NCBI GenBank assembly: GCA_016872725.1
Contig: VGZC01000004.1
Coordinates: forward strand, 62,001-126,000
DNA: 64,000 nt
Source: Planctomycetota bacterium
GTDB taxonomy: Bacteria > Planctomycetota > Planctomycetia > Pirellulales > Pirellulaceae
Direction of reading: 5' to 3'
Below, piece after piece: positions 8,788 through 17,924 of the stretch. Both the position numbers and the translations under genes were made by a program. Below the pieces are notes generated by a model. That model made no database searches, was not told where the DNA came from, and saw only the letters and a list, made by a program, of their open reading frames with translations. Each line of letters starts with the position of its first letter. The stretch's first letter is position 1.

Positions 8788-10140
8788 TCACGCGGCCGCC
8801 CGCTGCTGGCGGCGCTGTTCCTTCTTCAGCCGCTTCCGCTCGGAACGACTCAGCGGACCTCCGCTTTCCTCGTCGACCTCGATCTCCCCAACCGGCTTGG
8901 CGTCCCTCCCGCCGCGTTCGAGAACGGACGGTTTCGAGGCCGATGGGTTGGCGGGAGCCGGCGGCGTCGAGCGATCGGGCGCGGACGGGCGAGGCGCATT
9001 TGTCGCCGCAGCCGAGGACTGCGGCGCGTGTGTCGCGCTGCCGGTCGACGCGCGAACCGACCGACGCGCCTCGGCGCCGCCCGGCCTTCCGTCATCGGCG
9101 CGGATCGTGGCGCCGATTCCCGAGGACGACGGTGACGACGCGGCGATCGTCGCGGCCGCCGGTTTCGCGGACGCGGGTGACGGTTTCGCCGGGTCGGCCG
9201 ACGCGCGGTCCGCCTTGGATCGCCCTTTGCGCGGGGAATCGGCTTGCGATTTCAAGCGGGATGACCGCCGCGGGCGGCGAGCGGAGACCCGGATCAACCC
9301 GTGCGCTTCGCGATAGACAAAGCGACCGTAAACGAGCAGGCTGAAGAGCGCGGCGCTGAGCGCGGCGAGATGGATGCCGGGAACCACCATGCCGCGCATC
9401 GGACCGGGCGGAAACCGGGCCCCGGCCGACTCGATCCACACACATGCGGCGCCGATCCACGCGCCGATCAACCATGCCGTCGCGCTCCGGCACCGACGCA
9501 TCTCCAGGCCCAGACGCAGGGCCGCGAGGGAAACCAGTACGATCGATGGGAGCACCGGCGCGAGGGACCGGGAAACGACACGCGCCGACGGCCCGCCGGA
9601 CGCCCATTCCAGCACGCCCGGTCCCGCCTCCGAAAGACGGGCGACCGAATCGGCCGACGCTCCGCACGCGAAGACGGCCGCCCACAACCAGACGCGGTAG
9701 CGGCCGCGCAGATCGTCGAGCCGGTAACGGCGCATGACGTAGATCCCGAGCGACATGCCCGACATCGCCATCCAGACCATCGACGCGTACCAGCCGCCAA
9801 CCGAATCGGCTCGTTCCAGGTCCGTCGCGTTCCGGAGCGCCGGGTCTTCGCAAAACCGGACAACGCGCGTCTGGCCGTACGCCGCCTCCAATCCGGTCCA
9901 AACGGCGGCCATCGCGAGAAACAGGACGAACAGCGTGTAGGCGCGCACCGGGATCAGATCGAGCACGGGAGGTTGGCGATCGCGCTGCGCGGATCGGGAG
10001 TAGCCGAGCGATCCGGCGGGCCCCCACCTCGGCGACGCAGGTTCACCCGACGACGGAGTCGGCACCGGAGTCTTGGTATCGAGCCGCGACTCATCGAGCA
10101 GGACTCGGCGGCGGCGCTCGCCGCTTCGATGGAACTCCAT
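8788..10140 (-). CDS. Six-TM membrane protein with a basic disordered tail, function unknown
   Basis: I do not recognise this 450-residue protein. It has a charged N-terminal stretch of about 60 residues. Six hydrophobic segments follow, starting near residues 66, 117, 150, 190, 220 and 250 (for example YTLFVLFLAMAAVW and AALSAALFSLLVYG). The remaining 170 or so residues are Ala/Pro/Ser/Lys-rich and end in a strongly basic block (SRSERKRLKKEQRRQQRAAA). Such basic tails often sit at the membrane face or bind nucleic acid, but no function follows from this. The start is uncertain, because the first 60 residues could be untranslated. The gene stands alone between gltX and the repeat-rich region. 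Confidence 0.6.
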   Translation of the reverse strand: MEFHRSGERRRRVLLDESRLDTKTPVPTPSSGEPASPRWGPAGSLGYSRSAQRDRQPPVLDLIPVRAYTLFVLFLAMAAVWTGLEAAYGQTRVVRFCEDPALRNATDLERADSVGGWYASMVWMAMSGMSLGIYVMRRYRLDDLRGRYRVWLWAAVFACGASADSVARLSEAGPGVLEWASGGPSARVVSRSLAPVLPSIVLVSLAALRLGLEMRRCRSATAWLIGAWIGAACVWIESAGARFPPGPMRGMVVPGIHLAALSAALFSLLVYGRFVYREAHGLIRVSARRPRRSSRLKSQADSPRKGRSKADRASADPAKPSPASAKPAAATIAASSPSSSGIGATIRADDGRPGGAEARRSVRASTGSATHAPQSSAAATNAPRPSAPDRSTPPAPANPSASKPSVLERGGRDAKPVGEIEVDEESGGPLSRSERKRLKKEQRRQQRAAA

Positions 10141-10477
10141 AGGCCCCCCTGCCCTATCCTCCCTGAAACGGCGCGCGCGGCGTCTCGCGCCAAATGCCCC
10201 CGCGACGTACGCGACGCGGGCGACGGCCGCGGCGGTCCCTCGCCGCGCCCCCCTATTTCCATTCGGCTATTCGGAGTGGATTTCTCAACCCTCGCTTTCG
10301 GCGCCATCCGAAAGTCGGCCGCGGCCGTGTTCGCGCACACGGTTCGGAAGGCCTTTTACACGCGCGAGTTAGGCAATGAGCGATGAGTCGCGTCCCAAGT
10401 CGCGAAGCGACGGTCCCGTCGGATGCCGCACCGCATGTGACGCATTGATGTCCGTCGATCATCGAGTCGCCCGGTTC

Positions 10478-10638
10478 GTGAAACCCGAAGCCGACGGCGT
10501 CCGCGGCGCGGGACGCGGATGCCCGAAGGGGAGGTCTTCCTTCGCGCGCGGGCCTCGGCGCGGGACGTCTTGGGGTGACGCCCCCTCGCCTCCGCATCGC
10601 GAGCCTGACGGCTCGCGACGCTCGGCTTCGGGTTTCAC
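10478..10638. repeat. 161-bp element bounded by 17-bp perfect inverted repeats
   Basis: The arm gtgaaacccgaagccga at 10478-10494 is the exact reverse complement of 10622-10638. The right end extends into a 30-bp sequence (10609-10638) that recurs with one mismatch at 29123-29152. This makes it a dispersed, non-coding palindromic element, possibly mobilised in trans. No transposase is present, and I saw no clear target-site duplication. Confidence 0.75.
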
Positions 10639-10786
10639 AAAAGGCGGCTCCCACGCAATTCCGCGCCGCTTCGCCCTCGCCTCGGCACCGAACGACCTAA
10701 CAAAACTCGTTCGCGCCGGCACGTTGTTTTCGAGCGAACGCGATCGCATCGTCCTGGCGCGGTTCCAATCCCCTCACCCCCGTCGG

Positions 10787-10812
10787 CTCTCCCCAAACGA
10801 GTTTGGGGAGAG
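10787..10812. repeat. Strong 11-bp-stem hairpin (REP-like)
   Basis: The arms ctctccccaaa (10787-10797) and tttggggagag (10802-10812) are perfectly complementary around a 4-nt loop. Flanking C-runs and G-runs could extend the pairing. No T-tract follows on either strand, so it fits a repetitive extragenic palindrome better than an intrinsic terminator. Confidence 0.7.
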
Positions 10813-10823
10813 GGGTGTCCGAA

Positions 10824-10949
10824 TGCAAGGTACGATCGGCCTTGTCCCAGGGCATTCGTTTCCATGGTCATGCGTCCCAGGCCGCCGGTCGCGAACTGGG
10901 CAGTGTTGCCGACCGGATCGGTCAGCGAGACCCGCTTGTTACGCCTATC
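10824..10949 (-). pseudogene. Rhs core relic
   Basis: Reading the minus strand gives about 42 residues of unmistakable Rhs core, including NKRVSLTDPVGNTAQFA followed by GGLGRMTMETNALGQGRSY. Both ends stop abruptly in non-Rhs sequence, and the hairpin at 10787-10812 lies just beyond one end. It is an isolated fragment about 7 kb from the main Rhs locus. It shows either that Rhs sequence has been shed and moved locally or that a second Rhs gene has decayed here. Confidence 0.7.
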
Positions 10950-11171
10950 GTGCGCAAAACCCGTTACGCCCCCCCTATCGGGCGTCCCACCCCAGGATAC
11001 GCCGGCCGTCCATGAGGCAATCCGCCGGGCGTTTGCCGTTTGACCGACTCCCCGGGACGACCTAGGTTTTCAGGGCGGGTCTCGGGGTCGGAGCTCGGAT
11101 CGGCGAGTCGTCGGCGCGGGAAACCGGGCCGCACATTGGGTGGGAATACGGCTGGGGTTGGAAAGCTGACG

Positions 11172-13457
11172 ATGGACGACACGTTCACCGGTCGCACCGA
11201 GGCACACGCCGCGCCGAGCAGGCCGCGTGGTTCGGCGGAAGGCCGAGTCGCCGCGCTGGCTTCGTATTTCGAGAACCTCGACGAGGCCCTCACGTGCGAA
11301 TCGGCGCGGTCGCGGGACGCTCCCGTCCAGGATGCCTTGGCCGCCCGCCGACTGGGCATGGCGAGCAGCCTATTCCTGGCCCTTCGCGCGAAACACGCGC
11401 CGACCGCCGCGCACAGCCTTCGCGTCGCCCTGGCGTGCTCGTCCTGGGCGAATCGGCTCGGACTTCCCGAACGTCTGCGCGACGCGTTGGAAATCGCCGC
11501 CCTGCTGCACGACGTCGGCAAGATCGGCATCCCCGATTATTTGCTCATGAAGCCCGGAAAGCTCGTCGGCGAGGAACTGCTGGCCATGGACCGGCACCGG
11601 GCGCACGGGCATGAGATCCTCTCGGCGTGCTGCGAATCCGAGGCCGTACTCGAAGTCCTGCGATACAGCGGGTCGTGGTTCGACGGAACGCGCCACGGTT
11701 TCGATTGCGCCGGCAACGACCTGCCGCTCGGCACGCGCATGCTCGCCATCGTCGACGCGTACGATTCGATGACGACCGAGCACGTCTATCGGCGGGCCAT
11801 GTCCCGGGAGCGGGCGGTCGCCGAGTTGTTCGCCTGTGCGGGCACGCAATTCGATCCGCGGCTCGTCAAGGAATTCGCCAAGGTCGCGTTGAGCGACGGG
11901 CTGGGTCTCGATTCGGCCATGGCGCAGCGCTGGCTCCGCGAAATCCAACCGGAGCATGCCGAGGCGATGCTCAGGGCGAGCGGCGCGCGGCCGCATGCGA
12001 CGGCGCCGGTTCCCGAGGGACCGGTGATCGGCGAGGATTTCCATTGGCGGCTTCTGGAAAACATGCACGACGGGGTCTTCTTCGTCAGCGAACAGCTCCG
12101 CGTCCTCCATTGGAACCGCGCGGCCGAGCGTCTTACGGGCATCCGCGGTTCGAACATGGTCGACCGGCGGTTCGTTCCCAGCTTGATCCAGATGCGACGG
12201 GAGAACGGGAAGCCGATCGACGACGACGCATGTCCGGTCGCCGCGACGATCGTCACCGGTGTCCAAATGCTGCAGCGCGTCCAGTGCGCCGGACGCAACG
12301 GCCGGCTTGTGCTTGTCAACCTCCATCTGGTTCCCGTGCTCAGCCCGATCGGCGAACCGAAAGGCGCGGCGGTGATCCTCCACGATACGTCGAACCAGGT
12401 CACGCTCGAGGAACGCGTGCAAAAACTCCACGAACGGGCGACCCAGGACCCGTTGACCAAGGTGGCCAATCGAGCGGAATTCGATCGGGTCATCGCGGAG
12501 TTCGTCGAAACCCATCGCCAGGCGGGCGCGCCGTGCAGCCTGATCATCTGCGACATCGATCACTTCAAAAAGATCAACGATGTCCACGGCCACCAGGCGG
12601 GTGACGAAGCGCTGGTCCATTTCGCGGCCGCGCTGAGCCAGTTCGCGTCGCCGGGCGATTTGGTCGCCCGTTACGGCGGCGAGGAGTTCGTGCTGCTTTG
12701 CGCCTCGTGCGACAACGCGGCCGCGACGGAGCGTGCCGAAAGGGCTCGACGGCACATCGCCTCGACACCGCAATCGGTGCTGGGCGGACGGTGCATCACG
12801 GCGAGCTTCGGCGTCAGCGAGATCCAGGGCGGGGACACGGCCGAGACGCTGCTGCGCCGAGCGGACCGGGCCCTTCTGCAGGCGAAGGAGACCGGACGCA
12901 ACAGGGTCGTCCAACTGGGAACCGGCCTGCGCGGAACGTTGCCGTCGCTCGAACGCCGCAAGAACTGGCTCATCGGCTGGCTGCCCGCCGGGCACGGCGC
13001 CTCGGCCGTGACGCGCGACCTCATCACGCCCGTTCCGCTCCACGTCGCCGCGGAGAAACTGAAGGGATTCATTTCCGACCACCACGCGGAGATCATCGAC
13101 GTCGCGGAAAACCACGCGGTGATCAAGGTGGACGGACCGAGTGCGCCCGTCCCGCGGCGCCAATCCGACCGGCGCGTCCCGTTCACGATCCGGCTCGAAT
13201 TCCGCGAGGCGCGGATCCAGCCCGGCCACCGGTCGGGCGGCCACTTCCTGCGGACCGAAATGCGCGTGGAGATCACTCCCGCGCGCAAGCGGGACCGGCG
13301 CCATGCGGACATCGCGCAGCGGGCCAACCAGTTGCTCGTCAGTCTCAAGGCCTACTTCATGGCGGAGGAACTTCCCGGCGCCGTTTCCGGCCCGTCGGCC
13401 GATGACGGCGCGAGCCGTCCGGGAGCCGATGCCGGCGGACCACGCTCACCCGTTTGA
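11172..13457 (+). CDS. Hybrid HD-GYP / PAS / GGDEF c-di-GMP signalling protein
   Basis: This 761-residue cytoplasmic protein has three signalling domains. An HD-GYP-type phosphodiesterase domain (about 70-240) keeps HD at 113-114, LLHDVGKIG, PLGTRMLAIVDAYDSM and GTQFDP, but the HHExxDGxGYP block is degenerate (YSGSWFDGTRHGFD). A PAS domain (about 290-405) follows. The GGDEF domain (about 422-575) has an intact GGEEF at 502-506, so diguanylate cyclase activity is expected. The inhibitory RxxD site reads SPGD and is lost. A further C-terminal region of about 160 residues is unassigned; its RRQSDRRVPFTIRLEF stretch hints at a PilZ-like receptor. The ATG at 11172 follows GGAAAG; the frame is open back to 11040. 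The next gene is flagellin-like. Confidence 0.85.
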   Translation: MDDTFTGRTEAHAAPSRPRGSAEGRVAALASYFENLDEALTCESARSRDAPVQDALAARRLGMASSLFLALRAKHAPTAAHSLRVALACSSWANRLGLPERLRDALEIAALLHDVGKIGIPDYLLMKPGKLVGEELLAMDRHRAHGHEILSACCESEAVLEVLRYSGSWFDGTRHGFDCAGNDLPLGTRMLAIVDAYDSMTTEHVYRRAMSRERAVAELFACAGTQFDPRLVKEFAKVALSDGLGLDSAMAQRWLREIQPEHAEAMLRASGARPHATAPVPEGPVIGEDFHWRLLENMHDGVFFVSEQLRVLHWNRAAERLTGIRGSNMVDRRFVPSLIQMRRENGKPIDDDACPVAATIVTGVQMLQRVQCAGRNGRLVLVNLHLVPVLSPIGEPKGAAVILHDTSNQVTLEERVQKLHERATQDPLTKVANRAEFDRVIAEFVETHRQAGAPCSLIICDIDHFKKINDVHGHQAGDEALVHFAAALSQFASPGDLVARYGGEEFVLLCASCDNAAATERAERARRHIASTPQSVLGGRCITASFGVSEIQGGDTAETLLRRADRALLQAKETGRNRVVQLGTGLRGTLPSLERRKNWLIGWLPAGHGASAVTRDLITPVPLHVAAEKLKGFISDHHAEIIDVAENHAVIKVDGPSAPVPRRQSDRRVPFTIRLEFREARIQPGHRSGGHFLRTEMRVEITPARKRDRRHADIAQRANQLLVSLKAYFMAEELPGAVSGPSADDGASRPGADAGGPRSPV

Positions 13458-13523
13458 ACCGACCTGCGTCGATCGTCGCGCGTCGCGCCGATCCCTGTTT
13501 CCTTGCGGACTCCCCACGCGGCC

Positions 13524-14927
13524 ATGCGCATCAGTGCGTCCATTATCGGAGCCGAACAGCGGCTGCTCGGCGCCCTCGCGAGCGCCAACGCCGCGGCGCT
13601 CCTGCATTCGGTCCGGCTCGCGACGGGCAAACAGATCAGTCGGCCGAGCGACGGGCCGGCCGCGTTCGTGCAGATCGCTTCGCTCGAATCCCGCCTGAGC
13701 CACTACGGCGCGACGCTCGCCAACGTCCAAACCGCGTCGAACGTCGCCGCGCAAACCCAGCTCGCCCTCGACCAGGTCCGAACCGAACTCGAATCGATCC
13801 AGTCGGCCCTCGAAGAGGACGAGGACCTCGGGCTGACCGATGAGGAGCGGGCCGCGAAGCAGCTTGAAATCGACGCGTCGCTCGCCGCCATCGACGAGCT
13901 CGCCGGATCGACTATCGAAGGCCGACGGCGCCTCGACGGCTCGTCCGACTACCGCGCCGTCGGCCGCGATCCGAGTGAAGTCCTTTCCATCCGGATCCAC
14001 GCCTCGCGCGAAACGGATATCCGCGGCGAGGTGACGAGCCGAGCGACGCGAGGGACGCTGCAATATGAGAGCGACAACGGCAAGATCAAGAACGATGCGT
14101 CGTTCGACTTGATCGGAGCCGAGGGGACCGTGTCGTTCGAATTCGAAGAGAACGATCAGCTCGACGACGTCGCCGAAGCGATCAACGAGTATTCGTATCA
14201 AACGGGGGTTATCGCGTTGGAGAACGACGATGGTCTTGAGTTCCGTACCGTCGGCTACGGGTCGCGAGCGACGATTGCGATCGACGTCACGTCGGGCACG
14301 TTCACCACGACGGGAGGCAATGGCGACGGAACGGCCCAGGGCGGCGACGCGGTGGCCCGCATCAACGACGAGCTGTTGACGGGCGACGGCAATCGGTTCG
14401 AATACAACCGCAACGGGCTCCGATTCACGATCGAGTTCGACTCGGGTTTTCAGGGCGGCTTCCACCCGATCGTCGTCGACGACCAGGCGGTCCAGCGATT
14501 CGCCGTTTCGCCGCGAGCGGGCGACGCGGCCATGCTCGCGATCCCCGGCCTTCAGCCCGAACAGTTCCGCGGCTTGAGCGGATCGCTCGATCAGCTCGGC
14601 ACGGGCGGATCGCTCGCCGGACTCGGATCGAACACGTCGCAGGCGCTGTGGGTCGTGCGGGAGAGCCTCGCTCGGCTCGCGCGGATCGAAGGCACGGTCG
14701 ACGGGTTCGCGGACCACGCCATCGCCGCCTCCGCGAATCTGCTCGAAGGCATGTCGACGTCGATCGAGGACACGCTCACGGCGATCAACGGAATCGACGA
14801 GGACGAGGAAGACCTCCTGGTCGCGCGCTACGAACAGCTCGGCCAGAACGCCGTCAGCTCGCTCGCCGTCTTCAACAACCAGCGCGCGAGCATCGTCGCC
14901 CTGCTCCAGCAGCTCGCCGGGTTCTGA
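13524..14927 (+). CDS. Flagellin/FlgL-like protein with hook IN-type insert
   Basis: This 467-residue protein has an N-terminal flagellin D0/D1-like helix pair (MRISASIIGAEQ, LATGKQISRPSDGPAAFVQI) and a C-terminal partner helix region ending in NNQRASIVALLQQLAGF. The central part resembles the flagellin hook IN motif (QLDDVAEAINEYSYQTGV). It could be a filament or hook-filament junction protein (FlgL) that is exported by the flagellar type III system. No other flagellar gene is in the window, so the gene is solitary here. The ATG at 13524 was chosen over 13503 because it gives the canonical MRI start. It lies 66 bp after the c-di-GMP gene, on the same strand. Confidence 0.75.
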   Translation: MRISASIIGAEQRLLGALASANAAALLHSVRLATGKQISRPSDGPAAFVQIASLESRLSHYGATLANVQTASNVAAQTQLALDQVRTELESIQSALEEDEDLGLTDEERAAKQLEIDASLAAIDELAGSTIEGRRRLDGSSDYRAVGRDPSEVLSIRIHASRETDIRGEVTSRATRGTLQYESDNGKIKNDASFDLIGAEGTVSFEFEENDQLDDVAEAINEYSYQTGVIALENDDGLEFRTVGYGSRATIAIDVTSGTFTTTGGNGDGTAQGGDAVARINDELLTGDGNRFEYNRNGLRFTIEFDSGFQGGFHPIVVDDQAVQRFAVSPRAGDAAMLAIPGLQPEQFRGLSGSLDQLGTGGSLAGLGSNTSQALWVVRESLARLARIEGTVDGFADHAIAASANLLEGMSTSIEDTLTAINGIDEDEEDLLVARYEQLGQNAVSSLAVFNNQRASIVALLQQLAGF

Positions 14928-15082
14928 CTTCGGACGAGGCGTCGGCGGGCTCATGCCGAGTTTCGCGTTGAGCTTCGCGGAGTCGCACTTTTCAGACGGC
15001 GGGAATCGGATATCGTGATTCGGAGCACGTTGATTCCGAAGAGAACCTTGGAAACCGGACATTGTTGAAGGAAGGAACGACC

Positions 15083-15694
15083 ATGGCTTTCACTCTCCCC
15101 CCCCTGCCCTACGCGTGCGACGCCTTGGAGCCGCACATCGACGCGCGGACGATGGAAATCCACCATACGAAGCACCATCAGGCGTACATCACCAATGGGA
15201 ACGCCGCCCTGGAAGGCTCGCCGCTCGCCAACGCCTCGGTCGAGGAGATCGTGCGGGACCTCGAGGCCGTTCCCGAGAACATCCGCACGGCCGTGCGGAA
15301 CAACGCCGGGGGACACGCCAACCATTCGTTGTTTTGGACGGTCATGACGCCCAAGGGCGGCGGGACTCCGGGCGGCGCGCTGGCCGACGCGATCGACGCC
15401 ACGTTTGGCTCATTCGAGCAATTCCGGGAACAATTCGGATCGGCCGCCGTCAAGCGGTTCGGAAGCGGCTGGGCGTGGCTCAGCGTCGACAAGGGGCGTC
15501 TGATCGTCGAGAGCACGGCCAATCAGGACAGCCCGCTCATGGAAGGCCGCACACCCGTCCTGGGACTCGACGTGTGGGAACACGCCTACTACCTGCACTA
15601 TCAGAACCGGCGTCCCGACTACATCAAGGCGTGGTGGAACGTCGTGAATTGGGACGAAGTCGCTCGACGCTTCGAGCTCGCGAAGTCGATGTAG
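15083..15694 (+). CDS. sodA: Superoxide dismutase, Mn type
   Basis: This is a complete 203-residue Fe/Mn superoxide dismutase. Metal ligands are visible as H27, H81, D163 and H167 (DVWEHAYY). G76-G77 in [10 protein letters not shown] together with Q148 in ANQD is the pattern of the Mn-dependent subgroup rather than the Fe subgroup. It lacks a signal peptide and should act in the cytoplasm to dismutate superoxide. The ATG at 15083 is preceded by GAAGGAACG, a good ribosome-binding site. The gene appears monocistronic, with 155 bp upstream. Confidence 0.95.
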   Translation: MAFTLPPLPYACDALEPHIDARTMEIHHTKHHQAYITNGNAALEGSPLANASVEEIVRDLEAVPENIRTAVRNNAGGHANHSLFWTVMTPKGGGTPGGALADAIDATFGSFEQFREQFGSAAVKRFGSGWAWLSVDKGRLIVESTANQDSPLMEGRTPVLGLDVWEHAYYLHYQNRRPDYIKAWWNVVNWDEVARRFELAKSM

Positions 15695-16063
15695 CCGCGC
15701 GAAGCATGCTCGGGAACCGCGGGACGGTCGCTCCCGTAATCGTGCGTTCCTTCATGACGTCCTGATTGCCGTCCCGAATCGTCCATCGCAGTCATATTCG
15801 CGCGATTCGTGTCATTCGTGCGATTTGTGTCATTTGTGGTTCGCAAAGGGGTCGCGAGCAAGCACGACGGTAAGTAACGGATGCGGACTTCGAGCGGGCC
15901 GTGAAGGCGAGCGAATCGTCAACAAGAAAAGCGGCGAAAAATCCGGCGCAGTCCATGCACGCAACGGGCGGAATTGAGCGGCAAGGCGACAACGCCGCGC
16001 ATCAAGAAAGCCTTGTTTTTCCGAGTCTTGCGGGCGGTTGCGATTCGGTGCAACCGCGAAGTG
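15695..16063. other. Intergenic stretch between sodA and tRNA-Leu
   Basis: This stretch of 369 bp has no credible gene. It contains the five-unit 9-bp repeat at 15796-15840. The remainder is unremarkable. Confidence 0.6.
15796..15840. repeat. Five 9-bp degenerate tandem units (ATTCGTGTC family)
   Basis: The successive units are attcgcgcg, attcgtgtc, attcgtgcg, atttgtgtc and atttgtggt. On the minus strand they read as a repeating NDTNRT-type peptide, although no real gene is present. Repeats of this ATTCGTG type are, to my knowledge, scattered in intergenic DNA of several bacterial phyla. Confidence 0.75.
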
Positions 16064-16148
16064 TAGCCGAGGCGGGACTCGAACCCGCACGGGGGTAACC
16101 CCCCACAGGATTTTAAGTCCTGTGCGTCTGCCATTCCGCCACTCGGCC
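16064..16148 (-). tRNA. tRNA-Leu (anticodon UAA)
   Basis: The minus strand folds into an 85-nt class II tRNA. The acceptor arms are GGCCGAG/CTCGGCT, closing with one G-U pair. The D-arm begins GCGGAATGGC, the anticodon loop is CTTAAAA with anticodon TAA, and there is a long variable arm (GGGGGTTACCCCC). The T-arm is GCGGG-TTCGAGT-CCCGC and the discriminator base is A. CCA is not encoded. The long variable arm and the UAA anticodon fix it as tRNA-Leu, decoding UUA/UUG. Confidence 0.96.
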
Positions 16149-16372
16149 CGCTCGGCGCGCGGATCCGCGTTCAAAACGACCGTCGGCCCGAAACGATCGT
16201 GATCCGCGTGCGGCGCCGTCCTCCCGTTTTTCGAACTTCGGGCGAACGCCGCGCGTTCATGATAGGCTACGATCGTGAGTCACTCCAGGTCGGACGGCGA
16301 TCGACGCCTTCGGCGCGCGCGGGACCTGGGGACCTGGATCCGGGATCGATCATCGAACGAGGCGGACGGGCC

Positions 16373-16906
16373 ATGAGCACGATGGGGTGGGGACCGAATG
16401 CGCATGGCGGCCCGATCGTGGCGTTCGCCGGTCTCGACGGATTCCTCGGCACGCGAGGTTCGTTGATGCTCGACGTCGTCGTCGTGCTCCTCGCCGCCGT
16501 CGTTCCCGTTTTGGCGTGGAGTATCCATCTCGCTCGACGCCGCGCCGTCACCGCGCACCGCCGCATCCAGACGGTGCTGGCGCTCGCACTGCTCGTGGTC
16601 ATCACGGCGTTTGAGCTCGACGTGCGTTACTTTTCGGACTGGAGGGAACGGGCGACGGACTCGCCGTACTACGCGCGCGACGTCGCGTCGGTGGTCGGCG
16701 CCGGTTTGCTCCTGCACCTCGGGATCGCCGTTCCGACGGCCGTCCTTTGGTGCGTGGTCGTCGTGGACGCGTGGCGCCGCGCGGGGCAAACGCCGACCGG
16801 CGCGTTCCGGTCGCGCCACCGAGCCCTTGGGTGGGCCGCCGCGCTGGGCATGGCCCTCACGGCCGTCACGGGCTGGGTCTTCTATTACCTCGCGTTCGTC
16901 GCATGA
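16373..16906 (+). CDS. DUF420 family membrane protein
   Basis: This 177-residue protein has four hydrophobic segments. It opens with GSLMLDVVVVLLAAVVPVLAW and continues with a short HRRIQ loop and LALLVVITAFELDVRY, a layout typical of DUF420 (YozB-like) proteins. Members of this family often lie near cytochrome oxidase or haem-copper assembly genes, although none is adjacent here. The molecular role is unknown. The ATG at 16373 was chosen because the residues before it are Arg-rich and unlike the family; the frame is open back to 16199. It converges with the next gene, with 10 bp between the stops. Confidence 0.78.
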   Translation: MSTMGWGPNAHGGPIVAFAGLDGFLGTRGSLMLDVVVVLLAAVVPVLAWSIHLARRRAVTAHRRIQTVLALALLVVITAFELDVRYFSDWRERATDSPYYARDVASVVGAGLLLHLGIAVPTAVLWCVVVVDAWRRAGQTPTGAFRSRHRALGWAAALGMALTAVTGWVFYYLAFVA

Positions 16907-16916
16907 GATCGGGAGA

Positions 16917-17924
16917 TCAATTGTTGTCGCGGCTTCCGCTGTAGCCCGCGGGCTGGACGCCCGTCGGATCCGCGGAATACGGCGTCAGCCGACCCGTGCT
17001 CCCCGGCGTGTAGGGCGTCGAGCTGTTCCACGTTCCGGTCGAACCCGACGCGCCGTACGCGGCACCGGGCGTTGAGCCCGGCGCGGCATAGGGATTCGTC
17101 GTGGGCTGGGCGGTTCCCGGGTTCCAGCCGCCCGGAGTGGTCGGGGACGCGGCGCCATATCCGGACGGCGCGCCGGTGTAGGCCGGGCTTCCCGCGTACG
17201 AAGGCGTTGTCGGGGCCGAGGCCCCGTACGCACCCGCGCCGCCGCTCGGCGCCGCGCCGTACAGACCGGCCGCCGGGGAACCACCGAGCGTGTTGGAGGT
17301 CGATCCGGTCGACGTCGGTGTCGAACCGTAGGTCGACGCCGCGCCGCCGTTGGGCACGGTGTATCCGTAGGACGATCCGCCGTAGGCGGTCCGCGCATCG
17401 GGAATGCCGCCGTAACCGCCCGACGTCGACGGTGAACCATAGCCCGAACCCGTCGTCGAACCGGCTCCGTAACCCGCGCCCGTGCTCGGCGCGCCATACG
17501 ATGTGCCGCCATAGGTCAACGACGCCGGTTGATTCGGATTGGGAGTCTGGCCGAGGTTTTGGAACTGGCCCTGCGGCGACGTGGACCCGGACGCATAGCC
17601 CGAGGCGGGTGACGTGTAACCTCCGGCCGTTCCATATCCGGTGGACGTATTCGAGGCGTACGATCCCGTATAGCCTCCCCCGGTCGCCACGTTGTTCGGC
17701 GATGTCGGTGTGAACGCGTTGGACGGCGGCGCCGGGAGGTTCGGTGTGCGGTTGGCATACGACGAAGCGGCAGGCGGCTTCGGCTTGCCCCAACTGAACA
17801 GGTTGGGACTCCAACCTCCTCCCGTCGACTGGCATCCGGTGAACCCGATCGAGCCCGCGGCGACGATCGCAAGCAGACCGAGGGAACTGCGCGGCGAACG
17901 TAAAGTCGAACAATCCATGGCCAA
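16917..17924 (-). CDS. Low-complexity Gly/Ser/Tyr-rich lipoprotein
   Basis: This 335-residue protein has a type II signal: a short basic start, the hydrophobic LGLLAIVAAGSIGFTG and the lipobox cysteine C31. The rest is disordered and strongly enriched in G, S, T, Y, P and A, with recurring GYG, YGG and TGSG motifs and no enzyme-like fold. It is probably an envelope-anchored structural or matrix component. No family was recognised. Two ATGs lie close together at the start (residues 1 and 3). Confidence 0.7.
   Translation of the reverse strand: MAMDCSTLRSPRSSLGLLAIVAAGSIGFTGCQSTGGGWSPNLFSWGKPKPPAASSYANRTPNLPAPPSNAFTPTSPNNVATGGGYTGSYASNTSTGYGTAGGYTSPASGYASGSTSPQGQFQNLGQTPNPNQPASLTYGGTSYGAPSTGAGYGAGSTTGSGYGSPSTSGGYGGIPDARTAYGGSSYGYTVPNGGAASTYGSTPTSTGSTSNTLGGSPAAGLYGAAPSGGAGAYGASAPTTPSYAGSPAYTGAPSGYGAASPTTPGGWNPGTAQPTTNPYAAPGSTPGAAYGASGSTGTWNSSTPYTPGSTGRLTPYSADPTGVQPAGYSGSRDNN

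Larger units (their letters stand above)
10141..11171. other. Gene-free, repeat-rich kilobase
   Basis: I find no coding sequence here that I can defend. The open frames are arginine-, proline- and serine-rich shadows with no family resemblance. The stretch holds an inverted-repeat element (10478-10638), a strong hairpin (10787-10812) and an Rhs relic (10824-10949), and it ends with the upstream region of the HD-GYP/GGDEF gene. No c-di-GMP riboswitch consensus was found. Confidence 0.7.

Noticed and set aside
10376-11065. A 229-codon plus-strand frame in the gene-free kilobase
   Set aside because: It reads through an inverted-repeat element, a REP-like hairpin and antisense to an Rhs relic, and has no family resemblance.
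11040-11171. A longer N-terminus for the HD-GYP/GGDEF gene, from TTG at 11040
   Set aside because: The extra 44 residues are Arg/Gly-rich and no ribosome-binding site supports the TTG; ATG 11172 is better placed.
10640-11171. c-di-GMP riboswitch upstream of the c-di-GMP gene
   Set aside because: The conserved GEMM core and tetraloop receptor are not present in the leader.
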